Notes: generated by a model from the sequence alone, not told the origin. Shown: positions 8,026-16,983, counted from the first letter of the stretch. The stretch is 64,000 nt of DNA from Jeotgalicoccus coquinae (GCF_014207425.1 NZ_JACHFF010000001.1:682001-746000); one strand, 5' to 3'. Numbers and translations: made by a program.

Positions 8026-8145
8026 ATGGACTGGATACCTTTTGTGAGCGACGTTGGATTTCCGGCTGTAATTACGTTTTTTCTGCTCCACCGCATGGAA
8101 ACAAAACTCGATGATTTAATCATTACAATCCAGCAGCTCAAATAA
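8026..8145 (+). CDS. YvrJ family micro-protein (39 aa)
   Basis: This short ORF encodes MDWIPFVSDVGFPAVITFFL followed by LHRMETKLDDLIITIQQLK. A short hydrophobic stretch after FVSDVGFPA and the LxRMETKLDDLI tail are diagnostic of the YvrJ family: about 40-50 residues, one membrane helix then an amphipathic helix, function unknown. There is no strong ribosome binding site of its own; the ATG is one base past the DUF2922 stop, so translational coupling is likely. The overall form also resembles phage holins or small toxins, but no evidence favours that role here. Confidence 0.8.
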   Translation: MDWIPFVSDVGFPAVITFFLLHRMETKLDDLIITIQQLK

Positions 8146-8151
8146 AAATAT

Positions 8152-8186
8152 GACTCTCCCGGATAATTACCGGTGAGAGTCTTTTG
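8152..8186 (+). terminator. Terminator after the small-protein trio
   Basis: GACTCTCCCGG (8152-8162) pairs with CCGGTGAGAGTC (8170-8181) and runs into TTTTGTG. Confidence 0.85.
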
Positions 8187-8238
8187 TGTTTCATGAAGTA
8201 TGATAAAATCAATATAATGACTTTAAGAGGTGACTACA

Positions 8239-9354
8239 ATGCGGATTTTACATACAGGAGACTGGCATATCGGCCGAAAGATGAACGGTCTCGATTTAAT
8301 CGATGATCAGGCATACATACTGGAAAAATTAATGACTGAAATAGAAAAAAATAATATAGATCTGGTCGTTGTTGCCGGAGATATTTTTGATCGTGCAAAT
8401 CCGTCGCAGCGCGCGTTAAAGCTTGCGAATGAGACGCTTTACAAAATCAATATCAAACTGCAGAAGCCGCTCCTTATTATAAGCGGGAACCACGACAGCC
8501 GTGAGAGATTAAATTACGGCAGCGAATGGTTTAAAGCAACGGACTTCCATATTAATACAGAGCTTGATGAGGTTCATATTCCCGTAACAATCGGTGACAC
8601 GGATTTTTATCTGCTTCCGCATATAGAAGTGCTCGAGGCACGTAATTACTTCGAAGATGATTCAATCCATTCCCATCAGGATGCATACGATAAAATTATC
8701 GATAAGATCGAAGGCAGACTCGATAAAGAAAAGACGAACATACTTGTCGGGCACCTGTACTTATCCGACAGTATTGAAAGTGATTCTGAACGTCCGTTGT
8801 CTATGGGGCTGAGCGAGGCGGTATCGGAAGATACGTTTAAGCGTTTCGATTACTCGCTGTTCGGTCACCTGCATCATCCGTTTGCTGTAAACAGCGGGAC
8901 AGCATTTTACAGCGGATCATTATTGAAGTATTCATTCTCTGAACATAAGCAGCCGAAGGGCTGCAGAATTATCGATACTGAAAAAGGGAAAGTGTCGTTT
9001 ATTCCGCTTGAGCCTAAACATGATGTTGTTGTGTTTACCGGTGATTATGAAGCGGTTATTAATGAAACCGTTACTTTTAAAGACAAAGACGCCTATTTTA
9101 AATTTGAGTTATCAAATATGAGCTATGTAACAGAACCCATGAGTAAAATTAAAATGATATATCCAAACACGCTCGAGCTGAAACCGTTAATCGAAGACCG
9201 GTCATCCGAACTTCAGACTGTTGATATGACTTCGACAAGCGATGTGGAGATATATAAGTCGTTTATAGAGACGACACTCGACAGAAATGTAACGGATTTT
9301 GATAAGACGATGTTTAAGTCATACTTTGCAGGTGAACATAATGAAACTGATTAA
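8239..9354 (+). CDS. sbcD: Exonuclease subunit SbcD
   Basis: A 371-residue metallophosphoesterase of the Mre11/SbcD family. Metal-binding motifs are HTGDWHIG (residues 5-12), VVAGDIFDR, SGNHDSRER and the later GHLYLSDS and FGHLHHP. With SbcC it forms the ATP-dependent nuclease that opens DNA hairpins and processes blocked ends. The start is the ATG at 8239, with AAGAGGTG as ribosome binding site; the GTG at 8230 is part of that site. A TATAAT at 8213-8218 may be the -10. The 3' end overlaps sbcC by 14 bases. Confidence 0.95.
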   Translation: MRILHTGDWHIGRKMNGLDLIDDQAYILEKLMTEIEKNNIDLVVVAGDIFDRANPSQRALKLANETLYKINIKLQKPLLIISGNHDSRERLNYGSEWFKATDFHINTELDEVHIPVTIGDTDFYLLPHIEVLEARNYFEDDSIHSHQDAYDKIIDKIEGRLDKEKTNILVGHLYLSDSIESDSERPLSMGLSEAVSEDTFKRFDYSLFGHLHHPFAVNSGTAFYSGSLLKYSFSEHKQPKGCRIIDTEKGKVSFIPLEPKHDVVVFTGDYEAVINETVTFKDKDAYFKFELSNMSYVTEPMSKIKMIYPNTLELKPLIEDRSSELQTVDMTSTSDVEIYKSFIETTLDRNVTDFDKTMFKSYFAGEHNETD

Positions 9355-12343
9355 TTTAAAAGTAGAATATTTTGGTCCGTTTGAAGCCGAGGAAATTGAT
9401 TTCAGCAGTCTGAACAATAAACTGTTTCTGATCAGCGGGCGGACAGGTTCCGGTAAAACAATGATTTTTGATGCTATTGTCTATGCATTATACGGAAGTG
9501 CGTCGACAACCGGACGCGATGAGGAATCACTGCGCAGCCAGTTTGCCCCGGCAGATAAGCAGGCACAGGTTAAGCTGACGTTTGAAGTGCGCGGCAGTCA
9601 GTATACTGTCGAGCGTACTTTGAAATATCACAAACCGGGTAATAAGAGTGCAACACCGCCGAAAGCTGTACTGTATGACAGCGAAAACAATATTATCGCA
9701 GGAAAACTGAATGAAGTAAGAGATGCGGTAGAGGACATAGTAAAACTGAACCGTGCACAGTTCAGAAAGATTTTAATTCTGCCGCAGGGTGAATTTAAAG
9801 AATTGCTCGTATCATCCAGCACCGACAAACAGGAAATACTCCGGACATTATTCCAGACCGGCCGTTTCCTGAACTTTGAGCTGAACTTAAAAGAGAAGCT
9901 GAAAGAACAGTCGGCTGAAGCGGAAAAACTCGATATGAGAATTAACGAGCGTGCAAAACATATTCATACTGAAGATATTGATATAACCGAACAGCAGGAA
10001 TTCCCGAACTATAATATCGTTTTGGAGTATGCTGACGGTGTGAACTTCAGCTACGAGAAGAAACTTGAGACGCTTACTGAAGAAGGTAAAAAGCTGAAAG
10101 AAACGCTTCAGGAAAAGAAGCAGTCGTTACTTAAAAAAGAACAGCATAATGAACAAATCGATAAACTGAACAGACTGACAGAAACTCAGAATACATTAAA
10201 AGGACAAAAGGATTCCATTGAACAATGGCGTGCAGAAATAGCTTCATTTGAATCGGTTTCCACTATTAAATATGAACTGCTGCGCCATAAAGAACTGGAT
10301 GCGGCAGCGTACGAAATTAATGATAATCTGACTAAAGAAAAAAAGCAGGAGTCAGAAATCTCTGAGCAGCTTAAAATCAGCAGGACCCGTCTTGAACAGA
10401 CAGAAGAAAACATTCCGGAGATGAACAGAAGACAGCAGCAGTACTACAGCAGGGAATCATTTTTATCACCTTCTTATGAAACGCTGAATGATGATATTGA
10501 TGGACTGTCTGCAGAACTTGAACAAAAAGAAATGGAAACTAAAGAATTAACAGACTCTGTAAAAGAAATAAAAGAGCAGCTTGAAAAACTGACAGCGACA
10601 CGCACTGAAGCATCTGAACTGCAGGAACAGCATATTGAACTTCGCAATAAGAGCAGTAAGCTCGAAGCTGAAGTTGAAGCCGCTCACGCAGATCAGAAAC
10701 TGCTTGATGAGCGCAATGAAATTAAACACAGTATTACAACAAACAATGAAAAAATCGCTGAACTGAAAGAAGAAGTAAAGCTGTTTAACAGCAACCTTGC
10801 AAATTATGATGAAGAAACAGTGCAGACACTCAATCATCTGATTAATCATCTGGAGCTCGGTACTGCATGCCCGGTCTGTGAGCAGAATGTACTTGAACTG
10901 CCGGAATCAGGCGGGTTTTCTGAAGAAGACAGAGTTCGGCTGAATGCACTGCAGGAACAACTGGCAGAGCATGAAGAAGCGAATCAGAGACATGTCATGA
11001 GAATCGATGTTATCGACGAACTGCTGAAAGATAAAGATTATCAGAATCCGTCGGAGCTTGAAACAGAGCTTGAAAAAGTAAATATAGAAAAAGATACTGC
11101 CGGCAGAAAACTGGCTGATATTAACAGCGAGCTTGAACGAAAAGAGCAGCTGAACAATGAATTATCGAAACAGAACGAAAACATATATGCACTCCAGCTG
11201 AAAAATCAGGAAATGAAAAACACAGCCGGTCAGCTGACAGAGAAACAGCAGAACTTTAAAGAAGTGACAGGATTTACTGATTACAATGACTTTAAAGCTC
11301 ATATGAATTACGAGCATGAATTTATTAAAGAATTCCAGAACAATTTAAACGAGCTGAAAGAAGAAGTGAACAGTTTAACTAATCAGCAGGAACTCTCAGC
11401 TGCGAAAGTTAAATCGCTTGAAGCGGATTACGAAAAGACAGCTGATTCGAAAGACAAGTTCAACAGTATAATTGAATCGTTTATAACTAAACATGAGTAT
11501 TCAGACCAGCCGGTGCTCTATGACATTATAAACGATGAGTCGATCGGTGCTAAAAAGGATAAAGTAAAATCATTCGATGATGAGAATTTATCTCTTGACC
11601 ATAATATCGAAGAGCTGAAGAATACGCTCGACTCTACAGAGAGAATTTCGACAGAAGAGGACGAACAGGCGGTATCCGAAGCTGAGAGCAGATTGGAATC
11701 TGCACGTGATTATTATGCATCTGTTAAAGAACGTTTGAACCAGAACATCACATCGAGAAAGTATCTGGCGGACCTGATTAATACGTTTAATGCTTCATAT
11801 GAAGAGTTCAATCAGCTGAATGAGCTTGTTGAAGCGGTGCAGGGTAAAAAGGGACAGAAGGTATCTCTTGAACGTTATGTGCTGACTTATTACCTTGAAC
11901 GCATTCTGGAACTTGCCAACGTCAGACTGACAGCGATGACGAATCACCGCTATAAACTGCAGCGCAGTATGAAAAGAGTAAACCGCTACAGCGGTCTCGA
12001 AATCGAAGTGTTCGACTTCTATAATAACCAGGCACGTAACATTAATTCGCTGTCCGGCGGTGAAACATTCCAAGCATCACTTGTTCTCGCACTTGCCCTG
12101 AACGAAGCTCTGCAGCAGGAGTCAGGCGGTATTACACTGGACACGATGCTGATAGATGAAGGATTCGGGACGCTTGACCATGAAACACTTGAAGTGGCGA
12201 TTTCGACATTAATCGATCTGCAGACGACAGGCAAAACCATCGGGATCATTTCCCACGTTGAAGAATTAAAAGAGCGCATGGAGCATATTTTATATGTTAA
12301 ACCGGAAAATGAACGAAGTACGACAAATATCGTGACACTGTAG
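9341..12343 (+). CDS. sbcC: Exonuclease subunit SbcC (SMC-like ATPase)
   Basis: A 1000-residue Rad50/SbcC protein. The N-terminal ATPase half has Walker A SGRTGSGKTMIFDAI. Two long Glu/Lys/Gln-rich coiled coils flank a zinc hook CPVC (in LGTACPVCEQN, near residue 510). The C-terminal half carries signature NINSLSGGETFQASL and Walker B MLIDEGFGTLD. The start ATG at 9341 follows GCAGGTG and lies inside the end of sbcD, so the subunits are coupled. No clear terminator was seen in the 96 bases before the next gene. Confidence 0.95.
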   Translation: MKLINLKVEYFGPFEAEEIDFSSLNNKLFLISGRTGSGKTMIFDAIVYALYGSASTTGRDEESLRSQFAPADKQAQVKLTFEVRGSQYTVERTLKYHKPGNKSATPPKAVLYDSENNIIAGKLNEVRDAVEDIVKLNRAQFRKILILPQGEFKELLVSSSTDKQEILRTLFQTGRFLNFELNLKEKLKEQSAEAEKLDMRINERAKHIHTEDIDITEQQEFPNYNIVLEYADGVNFSYEKKLETLTEEGKKLKETLQEKKQSLLKKEQHNEQIDKLNRLTETQNTLKGQKDSIEQWRAEIASFESVSTIKYELLRHKELDAAAYEINDNLTKEKKQESEISEQLKISRTRLEQTEENIPEMNRRQQQYYSRESFLSPSYETLNDDIDGLSAELEQKEMETKELTDSVKEIKEQLEKLTATRTEASELQEQHIELRNKSSKLEAEVEAAHADQKLLDERNEIKHSITTNNEKIAELKEEVKLFNSNLANYDEETVQTLNHLINHLELGTACPVCEQNVLELPESGGFSEEDRVRLNALQEQLAEHEEANQRHVMRIDVIDELLKDKDYQNPSELETELEKVNIEKDTAGRKLADINSELERKEQLNNELSKQNENIYALQLKNQEMKNTAGQLTEKQQNFKEVTGFTDYNDFKAHMNYEHEFIKEFQNNLNELKEEVNSLTNQQELSAAKVKSLEADYEKTADSKDKFNSIIESFITKHEYSDQPVLYDIINDESIGAKKDKVKSFDDENLSLDHNIEELKNTLDSTERISTEEDEQAVSEAESRLESARDYYASVKERLNQNITSRKYLADLINTFNASYEEFNQLNELVEAVQGKKGQKVSLERYVLTYYLERILELANVRLTAMTNHRYKLQRSMKRVNRYSGLEIEVFDFYNNQARNINSLSGGETFQASLVLALALNEALQQESGGITLDTMLIDEGFGTLDHETLEVAISTLIDLQTTGKTIGIISHVEELKERMEHILYVKPENERSTTNIVTL

Positions 12344-12439
12344 ACAACGATTAGTCATAAAAAGGGCATAATTTATGTACGCAGTGATTTTAATATTTGA
12401 TAACATTAAGAGTAAGATGAATAGTAGGAGGGGACACAC

Positions 12440-13057
12440 TTGAAAAAGTGGTTAATCGCAGTTTTGGCGGCACTTATGTTCTTAACAGCATGCAGTGCAG
12501 GCGCAGTAGAGCCGATGAGCCGGTACGGTGATGAAATACAGGACTTCGAAGTAACGAATCAGAATGATGAAACGTTTACGAGAGAAGATATGGACGGTAA
12601 AGTATGGCTGTTGAGCTTTATCTTTACGAACTGTGCAACTGTATGCCCGCCGATGTCTCAAAATATGACTGCCGTAGCGCAGGAACTGGAAGAAAAGGGT
12701 ATTGAGGACTACGGTATTATGAGTTTCTCAGTAGATCCTGAAGTGGATACACCGCCGGTACTGACAGAGTATGCAAGCTGGTATGATATTCCACAAAACA
12801 CAGAATGGCAATTCCTGACGGGCTATGATTACAGCTTTATCAGAGGATTTGCGGAAGACAACTTTAAAACAATCGTTGCACCGCCGCCAAAAGGCAGCAA
12901 CCAGGTCACACACGGCACAGCATTTTATCTTATAGATGAAAATGGAACAATTATTAAAGACTATGCCGGTGTAGACTCGGGAGATAATAAATTCCCGCAG
13001 GCGGAAGTAGTGTCTGATGTAGAGAAACTGGTTGAACAAAAAGAGGAAGAGAAGTAA
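12440..13057 (+). CDS. SCO1/SenC family copper chaperone lipoprotein
   Basis: A 205-residue lipoprotein: basic N-terminus, hydrophobic stretch and lipobox LTAC with the modified Cys near residue 18. The thioredoxin-like domain carries the SCO copper site, Cys pair in TNCATVCPP (CxxxC) and the distal His in VTHGTAFYLID. SCO proteins deliver copper to the CuA centre of cytochrome c oxidase. A CuA-containing subunit II is encoded at 57.1 kb, so this is a plausible maturation partner although unlinked. Translation starts at TTG (12440), supported by GGAGGGG just upstream. It is a single-gene unit with its own terminator. Confidence 0.92.
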   Translation: MKKWLIAVLAALMFLTACSAGAVEPMSRYGDEIQDFEVTNQNDETFTREDMDGKVWLLSFIFTNCATVCPPMSQNMTAVAQELEEKGIEDYGIMSFSVDPEVDTPPVLTEYASWYDIPQNTEWQFLTGYDYSFIRGFAEDNFKTIVAPPPKGSNQVTHGTAFYLIDENGTIIKDYAGVDSGDNKFPQAEVVSDVEKLVEQKEEEK

Positions 13058-13065
13058 TTAAATGG

Positions 13066-13098
13066 GACATTACCTGACCAGAGGTGATGTCTTTTTTA
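13066..13098 (+). terminator. Terminator after the SCO gene
   Basis: A GACAT(T)ACCT / AG(A)GGTGATGTC hairpin is followed by TTTTTTA. Confidence 0.8.
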
Positions 13099-13123
13099 TG
13101 TCATAAATCAGCTGTTATTACAC

Positions 13124-13173
13124 TGTTAAATTTTTAAAAAAAGTGAGATAATTGAATTGAAAGAAAATTCAAT
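13124..13173 (+). promoter_or_regulatory. Promoter and inverted repeat upstream of the butanediol dehydrogenase gene
   Basis: A likely -10 GATAAT is at 13147-13152 with a weak TGTTAA 17 bp upstream. Overlapping the start region is a perfect inverted repeat, ATTGAATT (13151-13158) and AATTCAAT (13166-13173), spaced 7 bp. The position suits a repressor operator; the regulator is unknown. Confidence 0.45.
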
Positions 13174-13188
13174 CGGGAGGGTTTTAAA

Positions 13189-14241
13189 ATGAGAGCAGCA
13201 GTATTTTACGATGCACAGGACATTCGCGTAGAAGACATTGATGCAGCAGAGATTTCAGACGATCAGGTAAAAGTTAAAGTAGCGTGGGCCGGTATATGCG
13301 GAAGTGATTTACACGAGTATAATGCAGGTCCGATTTTTATCCCTAAAGATGAAGCATCCCCGTTAACCGGAAGAAAAGCACCACTTACTATGGGACATGA
13401 ATTCTCGGGAGTAATTGAAGAGACGGGATCAAATGTAGAAGGTTTAAAACGAGGAGATAAGGTGACGATTAATCCGTTAATTACTGGTAAAGTTCACGAG
13501 AAAACTCTGGTGGATATGTACAAGGGCTTTACATTTGTAGGTCTTGGAAGTGACGGCGGTTTTGCAGATTATGTTGTAGTGAATCAGGAGAATATTGTTA
13601 AATTGAATGATGATACGTCACTGGAACTTGCAGCACTTGTTGAACCGACTGCTGTAGCATTACAGGCAATCAGAGAGTCGGAAATGAAACTGAGTGATTC
13701 TGTCGCGGTATTTGGTGCAGGACCAATCGGGCTTCTGACAGTGATTGCAGCACGGGCAGCCGGGGCAAAAGATATTATTGTCTTTGATTTAAGTGATACA
13801 CGTCTGGAAAAAGCAAAAGAAGTGGGTGCAACCCATGCCGTAAACTCAGGGAATACAGATCCTGTTGAATTCGTTAAGAAATATTATCCGGATGGCGTAG
13901 ACAGAACATTTGAAGTAGCAGGTGTGCCGGTGACTCTAAATCAGTCTATTGCCGTAACGCGTGCGCGCGGAATGGTTACGATCGTATCGATATTTGAGAA
14001 AGCGATAGAATTTGATCCGATGCTCCTGACAGCAAGCGGAGTCAGAATATCTTCAACACTCGCATATGAACCGGATATTTTCGAAGCAACTGTAAAAATG
14101 ATGGAAAGCGGTCAGATTAATCCGTTCCCGGTTATTACAGATCATATTGAATTGGAAGACATTGTTGAAAAAGGATTTGAAGCTTTAATTAACGATAAAA
14201 GTCAGGCTAAGATTTTAGTTAAATTGAGCGGGGATAAATAA
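13189..14241 (+). CDS. 2,3-butanediol dehydrogenase-like zinc alcohol dehydrogenase
   Basis: A 350-residue medium-chain dehydrogenase. Catalytic zinc ligands are in GICGSDLHEY (Cys 37) and MGHEFSGVI (His/Glu), and LVEPTAVALQAI is the conserved Glu region. The Rossmann motif is VFGAGPIGLLT. The segment DLHEYNAGPIFIP is typical of (R,R)-butanediol/acetoin dehydrogenases (BdhA/YdjL). The Cys-rich structural zinc loop of classical ADHs is absent (NPLITGKVHEKTLVDMYKG instead), as in that subgroup. The expected reaction is interconversion of acetoin/diacetyl and 2,3-butanediol with NAD(H). Other vicinal-diol or polyol substrates remain possible. It is a single-gene unit with GGGAGGG as ribosome binding site. 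Confidence 0.82.
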   Translation: MRAAVFYDAQDIRVEDIDAAEISDDQVKVKVAWAGICGSDLHEYNAGPIFIPKDEASPLTGRKAPLTMGHEFSGVIEETGSNVEGLKRGDKVTINPLITGKVHEKTLVDMYKGFTFVGLGSDGGFADYVVVNQENIVKLNDDTSLELAALVEPTAVALQAIRESEMKLSDSVAVFGAGPIGLLTVIAARAAGAKDIIVFDLSDTRLEKAKEVGATHAVNSGNTDPVEFVKKYYPDGVDRTFEVAGVPVTLNQSIAVTRARGMVTIVSIFEKAIEFDPMLLTASGVRISSTLAYEPDIFEATVKMMESGQINPFPVITDHIELEDIVEKGFEALINDKSQAKILVKLSGDK

Positions 14242-14261
14242 GATAGATTTCTTTATCATTT

Positions 14262-14296
14262 AGAACACAGGAATTAAATGTCCTGTGTTCTTTTTG
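14262..14296 (+). terminator. Terminator after the butanediol dehydrogenase gene
   Basis: An 11-bp perfect stem, AGAACACAGGA (14262-14272) with TCCTGTGTTCT (14281-14291), followed by T. Confidence 0.92.
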
Positions 14297-14359
14297 ATTT
14301 TATAAGATTATTCCCGGAACTTTAAGGGTAAATGATAAAAAAGGAGAGTGGATATCAAT

Positions 14360-15025
14360 ATGAGTAAATCTGTATTAATTATGGTTACAAATGCTGACAC
14401 AATCGCAGGTAATAAGGATATGCCGACAGGGGTATGGCTTTCACAAGCGGCTGAACCGTATATTGCATTTCAAAGTGCAGGATTCAAAGTTGATATAGCA
14501 TCACCTAAAGGTGGAACAGTACCAATCGATCCAAACTCAGTAGAGGGCGGAAATGATGATAAATTTACAGAAGTTACGAAACTGCTTCAAAATACATTGA
14601 AAATGAAAGATGTTGTTTATGAAAATTATGATGCAATATTCTTAGCAGGCGGTCACGGAGCAATGTTCGATTTCCCCGGCAACGCGGATATTCAAAACAT
14701 TATGGCTTTCTTTAAAGATGATGGAAGAATTATCAGTGGAGTCTGCCACGGGCCGGCAGCATTTGCTGACGCGAAAACTAAGGATGGTAAATATTTAGTA
14801 GACGGTGTTAAATTGACTGCATTTACTAATGCTGAAGAAGATTCAGCTAAACTGTCTGAATACATGCCATTCATGCTTCAGACAAAACTTGAAGAAAACG
14901 GAGCAGGTTTTGTTAAAGGTGAAGCCGGTGAAGAACATGTCGTTTCAAGCGGCAACTTTGTCACAGGACAGAATCCGGCATCATCACAGGCAGTTGCAGA
15001 TGCGGTAGTTAACAGACTAAAATAA
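14360..15025 (+). CDS. DJ-1/PfpI family protein (Hsp31-like)
   Basis: A 221-residue type 1 glutamine-amidotransferase-like protein. The nucleophile elbow GVCHGPAAF carries the reactive Cys, preceded by AIFLAGGHGAMFDFPGN with the acidic/His-rich turn of Hsp31-type proteins. MPTGVWLSQAAEPY near the N-terminus is the Hsp31/YhbO-like substrate loop. Relatives act as chaperone, protein deglycase or glyoxalase III in carbonyl stress. The ATG at 14360 is chosen (product MSKSVLIMVT); the GTG at 14348 overlaps the AAGGAGAG ribosome binding site, though spacing to the ATG is long (13). Confidence 0.85.
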   Translation: MSKSVLIMVTNADTIAGNKDMPTGVWLSQAAEPYIAFQSAGFKVDIASPKGGTVPIDPNSVEGGNDDKFTEVTKLLQNTLKMKDVVYENYDAIFLAGGHGAMFDFPGNADIQNIMAFFKDDGRIISGVCHGPAAFADAKTKDGKYLVDGVKLTAFTNAEEDSAKLSEYMPFMLQTKLEENGAGFVKGEAGEEHVVSSGNFVTGQNPASSQAVADAVVNRLK

Positions 15026-15051
15026 TAAATTATAACTTTGACGGTACCTTT

Positions 15052-15071
15052 AGACGGGGGCCGTCTTTTTT
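15052..15071 (+). terminator. Terminator after the PfpI-type gene
   Basis: AGACGG (15052-15057) pairs with CCGTCT (15061-15066) around GGG and runs into TTTTT. Confidence 0.8.
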
Positions 15072-15109
15072 ATTGGGAATTTGAACTAAGATTAGTATTA
15101 TACAATTTT

Positions 15110-15553
15110 AAAGTACGATGTCGCTTTCCTGTCGTATTTCAAGGGCGGTTAAAGTACGACGTCGCTTCCCTGTCGTATTTCAAGGACAGTTAAAGTACGA
15201 CGTCGCTTCCCTGTCGTCTTCCAAGAGCAGTTAAAGTACGACGTCGTTTCCCTGTCGTCTTCCAAGAGCAGTTAAAGTACGACGTCGTTTCCCTGTCGTC
15301 TTCCAAGGGCAGTTAAAGTACGACGCCGTTTTCCCGTCGTATTTCAAGGACAGTTAAAGTACGACGTCGTTTCCCTGTCGTCTTTCAAGAGCGGTTAAAG
15401 TACGACGTCGTTTCCCCGTCGTCTTTCAAGAGCGGTTAAAGTACGACGTCGTTTCCCTGTCGTCTTTCAAGAGCAGTTAAAGTACGACGTCGTTTCCCCG
15501 TCGTCTTTCAAGAGCGGTTAAAGTACGACGTCGTTTCCCCGTCGTCTTCTAAG
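15110..15553. repeat. Tandem array of eleven 41-bp repeats (array B)
   Basis: Eleven head-to-tail copies start at 15110 and every 41 bases thereafter (15151, 15192 and so on to 15520, the last one truncated). The common start is AAAGTACGACGTCG. Copies differ at a few positions, mainly CTTCC versus GTTTC, CTGTCG versus CCGTCG and CAAGAGC versus CAAGGAC. Each unit can fold with arms ACGAC and GTCGT, and ACGACGTCGT is itself palindromic. There are no unique spacers, so it is not CRISPR. It fills the gap between convergent genes, bounded by a terminator on each side. Confidence 0.97.
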
Positions 15554-15567
15554 AAAACAAACGAAAC

Positions 15568-15602
15568 AAAACGACCCGGAAACATCAGTTTCCAGATCGT
15601 TT
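15568..15602 (-). terminator. Terminator of the DUF5058 transporter operon
   Basis: A long hairpin, AAACGACCCGGAAAC (15568-15582) with GTTTCCAGATCGTTT (15588-15602), lies just after the minus-strand stop. On that strand it is followed by TGTTTCGTTTG. Confidence 0.75.
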
Positions 15603-15612
15603 CATCAAATTA

Positions 15613-16263
15613 TTAAGCTGCTGCTTTTTTATTCTTCATCTTGTTAACTGTCAGCATAATCGCAATTAAGATTATGATACACAATACGTTCTTCGAGAAT
15701 AACGGCAGCGCTGACATGTTAATCAGTATGCCGACGCCCAGTGCGATTACACCGTACATTGGGAACTTTCCTGCGAACTGAGCGAGAACTGCTCCGAAGA
15801 TTGCGGGCAGTACGAACGGAAAGACTTCCTGTACACTTTCCGGAATTATCGTTAACAGCCACAGTCCGGCAAGTATTACCGGCACAAGTATAATTTTATT
15901 GACCAGTGAAGCGGCACTGATACCGAGTGTCCCGATTATTTCACCTTCATCCGTGCCGGGTTTCACTCCGACTGCTTCCTGACATGATGCAACTGCAGGC
16001 AGACACATATTTGAAATGTTACCTGTAAAGAATGCGACATATGTTCCGGATACACCGAGTACCGGGAAGTACATCACCGGTTCTAAAAACCATACGATGG
16101 CAACAACTGCTGCATAGGCCAGGAAACTGTTAATAATTAATGAGAATCCGGGATGGAATCCCATGCCGAATGAAATATATAACGGCATTGCGAATGATAT
16201 TAAAATAGCCAGCCCTAAAGTAATACGGCCCCATTTATGAGAGGCTGCTCTAAACTCCTGCAT
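15613..16263 (-). CDS. Small polytopic membrane protein, partner of DUF5058 protein
   Basis: A 216-residue protein with about six hydrophobic segments and a short Lys-rich tail. The central loop FTGNISNMCLPAVASCQEAV is followed by EGEIIGTLGISAASLVNKII and looks like a transport-site motif rather than a plain helix. Similar proteins are sometimes labelled small-conductance mechanosensitive channel in databases, but no MscS domain is visible. It lies 15 bases after the DUF5058 gene. The GNxxxM...E..G pattern is echoed in that protein, suggesting two halves of one transporter. GGAGGGG precedes the ATG. The function is unproven. Confidence 0.55.
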   Translation of the reverse strand: MQEFRAASHKWGRITLGLAILISFAMPLYISFGMGFHPGFSLIINSFLAYAAVVAIVWFLEPVMYFPVLGVSGTYVAFFTGNISNMCLPAVASCQEAVGVKPGTDEGEIIGTLGISAASLVNKIILVPVILAGLWLLTIIPESVQEVFPFVLPAIFGAVLAQFAGKFPMYGVIALGVGILINMSALPLFSKNVLCIIILIAIMLTVNKMKNKKAAA

Positions 16264-16278
16264 AAAAACCCCTCCGTT

Positions 16279-16983
16279 TTATATAAAGAAATAAACTGCG
16301 ATTAAGCTGATCAGTATTGAAAATCCTAACGACCATTCTTTCAGCCAGTTAATTCCTTTTTTATTTGCGATATAGTTAAATGTGAGTGACGAAACTACAG
16401 CCACAATTGCCGTGAAAATATAAGGCGCACCTTTAATCATTTCAGCGCCGGTTAATGAACCGAATACTGCAATCATTGCTCCGCTGGCAACGATTCCCAT
16501 TAAATACTCACCTTTCGGTTTAGCTGTGAGTTTTGACTGGATTTTGCTTAAGTAAGGTGTAGCAAAAAAGGTGAATATCATCCATCCGGCACCGCCGATA
16601 CATAAAGTCCAGACTATCAGATTAAATATTTCAGGAGTAAAACCTTCTCCTGCCAGTGTTACCCCTGCAGATTGTGCAGACAGCTGTGCACCCATACTTT
16701 CAATTGGTGCGGATCCGATAACTCCGATTCTCATCATCGTCAGCGGGTTACCGATTAACGAAATCAGTGACACCGCTACGATAATAATCCCGATTGAAGG
16801 TCCGATTGCGGTAATAGTTCCTGTTTTAATAGCACGTTTAATATTTTCTTCACTGATACCAACATCTCTTGCTGCTTTTTTTGATAATGATAAAAATTTA
16901 AATGCCTGAAAAATAACCAGCACTATTATCGAGGATGCAAATATCCAGACAACAGGCGAGTTGGCGAAATCCATTCCCGTCAT
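16279..16983 (-). CDS. DUF5058 family membrane protein
   Basis: A 234-residue protein with about six membrane segments. The N-terminal DFANSPVVWIFASSIIVLVI and the loop IGNPLTMMRIGVIGSAPIES match my recollection of DUF5058. Members usually sit next to a second small membrane protein and an M20 amidohydrolase, the arrangement seen here. The probable role is uptake of the amidohydrolase substrate (an N-acyl amino acid or dipeptide); this is inferred from context. The ATG at 16983 has GGGG seven bases upstream. Confidence 0.6.
   Translation of the reverse strand: MTGMDFANSPVVWIFASSIIVLVIFQAFKFLSLSKKAARDVGISEENIKRAIKTGTITAIGPSIGIIIVAVSLISLIGNPLTMMRIGVIGSAPIESMGAQLSAQSAGVTLAGEGFTPEIFNLIVWTLCIGGAGWMIFTFFATPYLSKIQSKLTAKPKGEYLMGIVASGAMIAVFGSLTGAEMIKGAPYIFTAIVAVVSSLTFNYIANKKGINWLKEWSLGFSILISLIAVYFFI

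Noticed and set aside
8026-8145. Toxin or holin role for the YvrJ-type peptide
   Set aside because: A single helix and small size alone are not evidence. No antitoxin, lysin or phage gene is near, and the family has no such assigned role.
15110-15553. Possible CRISPR array
   Set aside because: The 41-bp units are head-to-tail with no unique spacers, and no cas genes are present. It is a tandem repeat. The same applies to 26796-27151.
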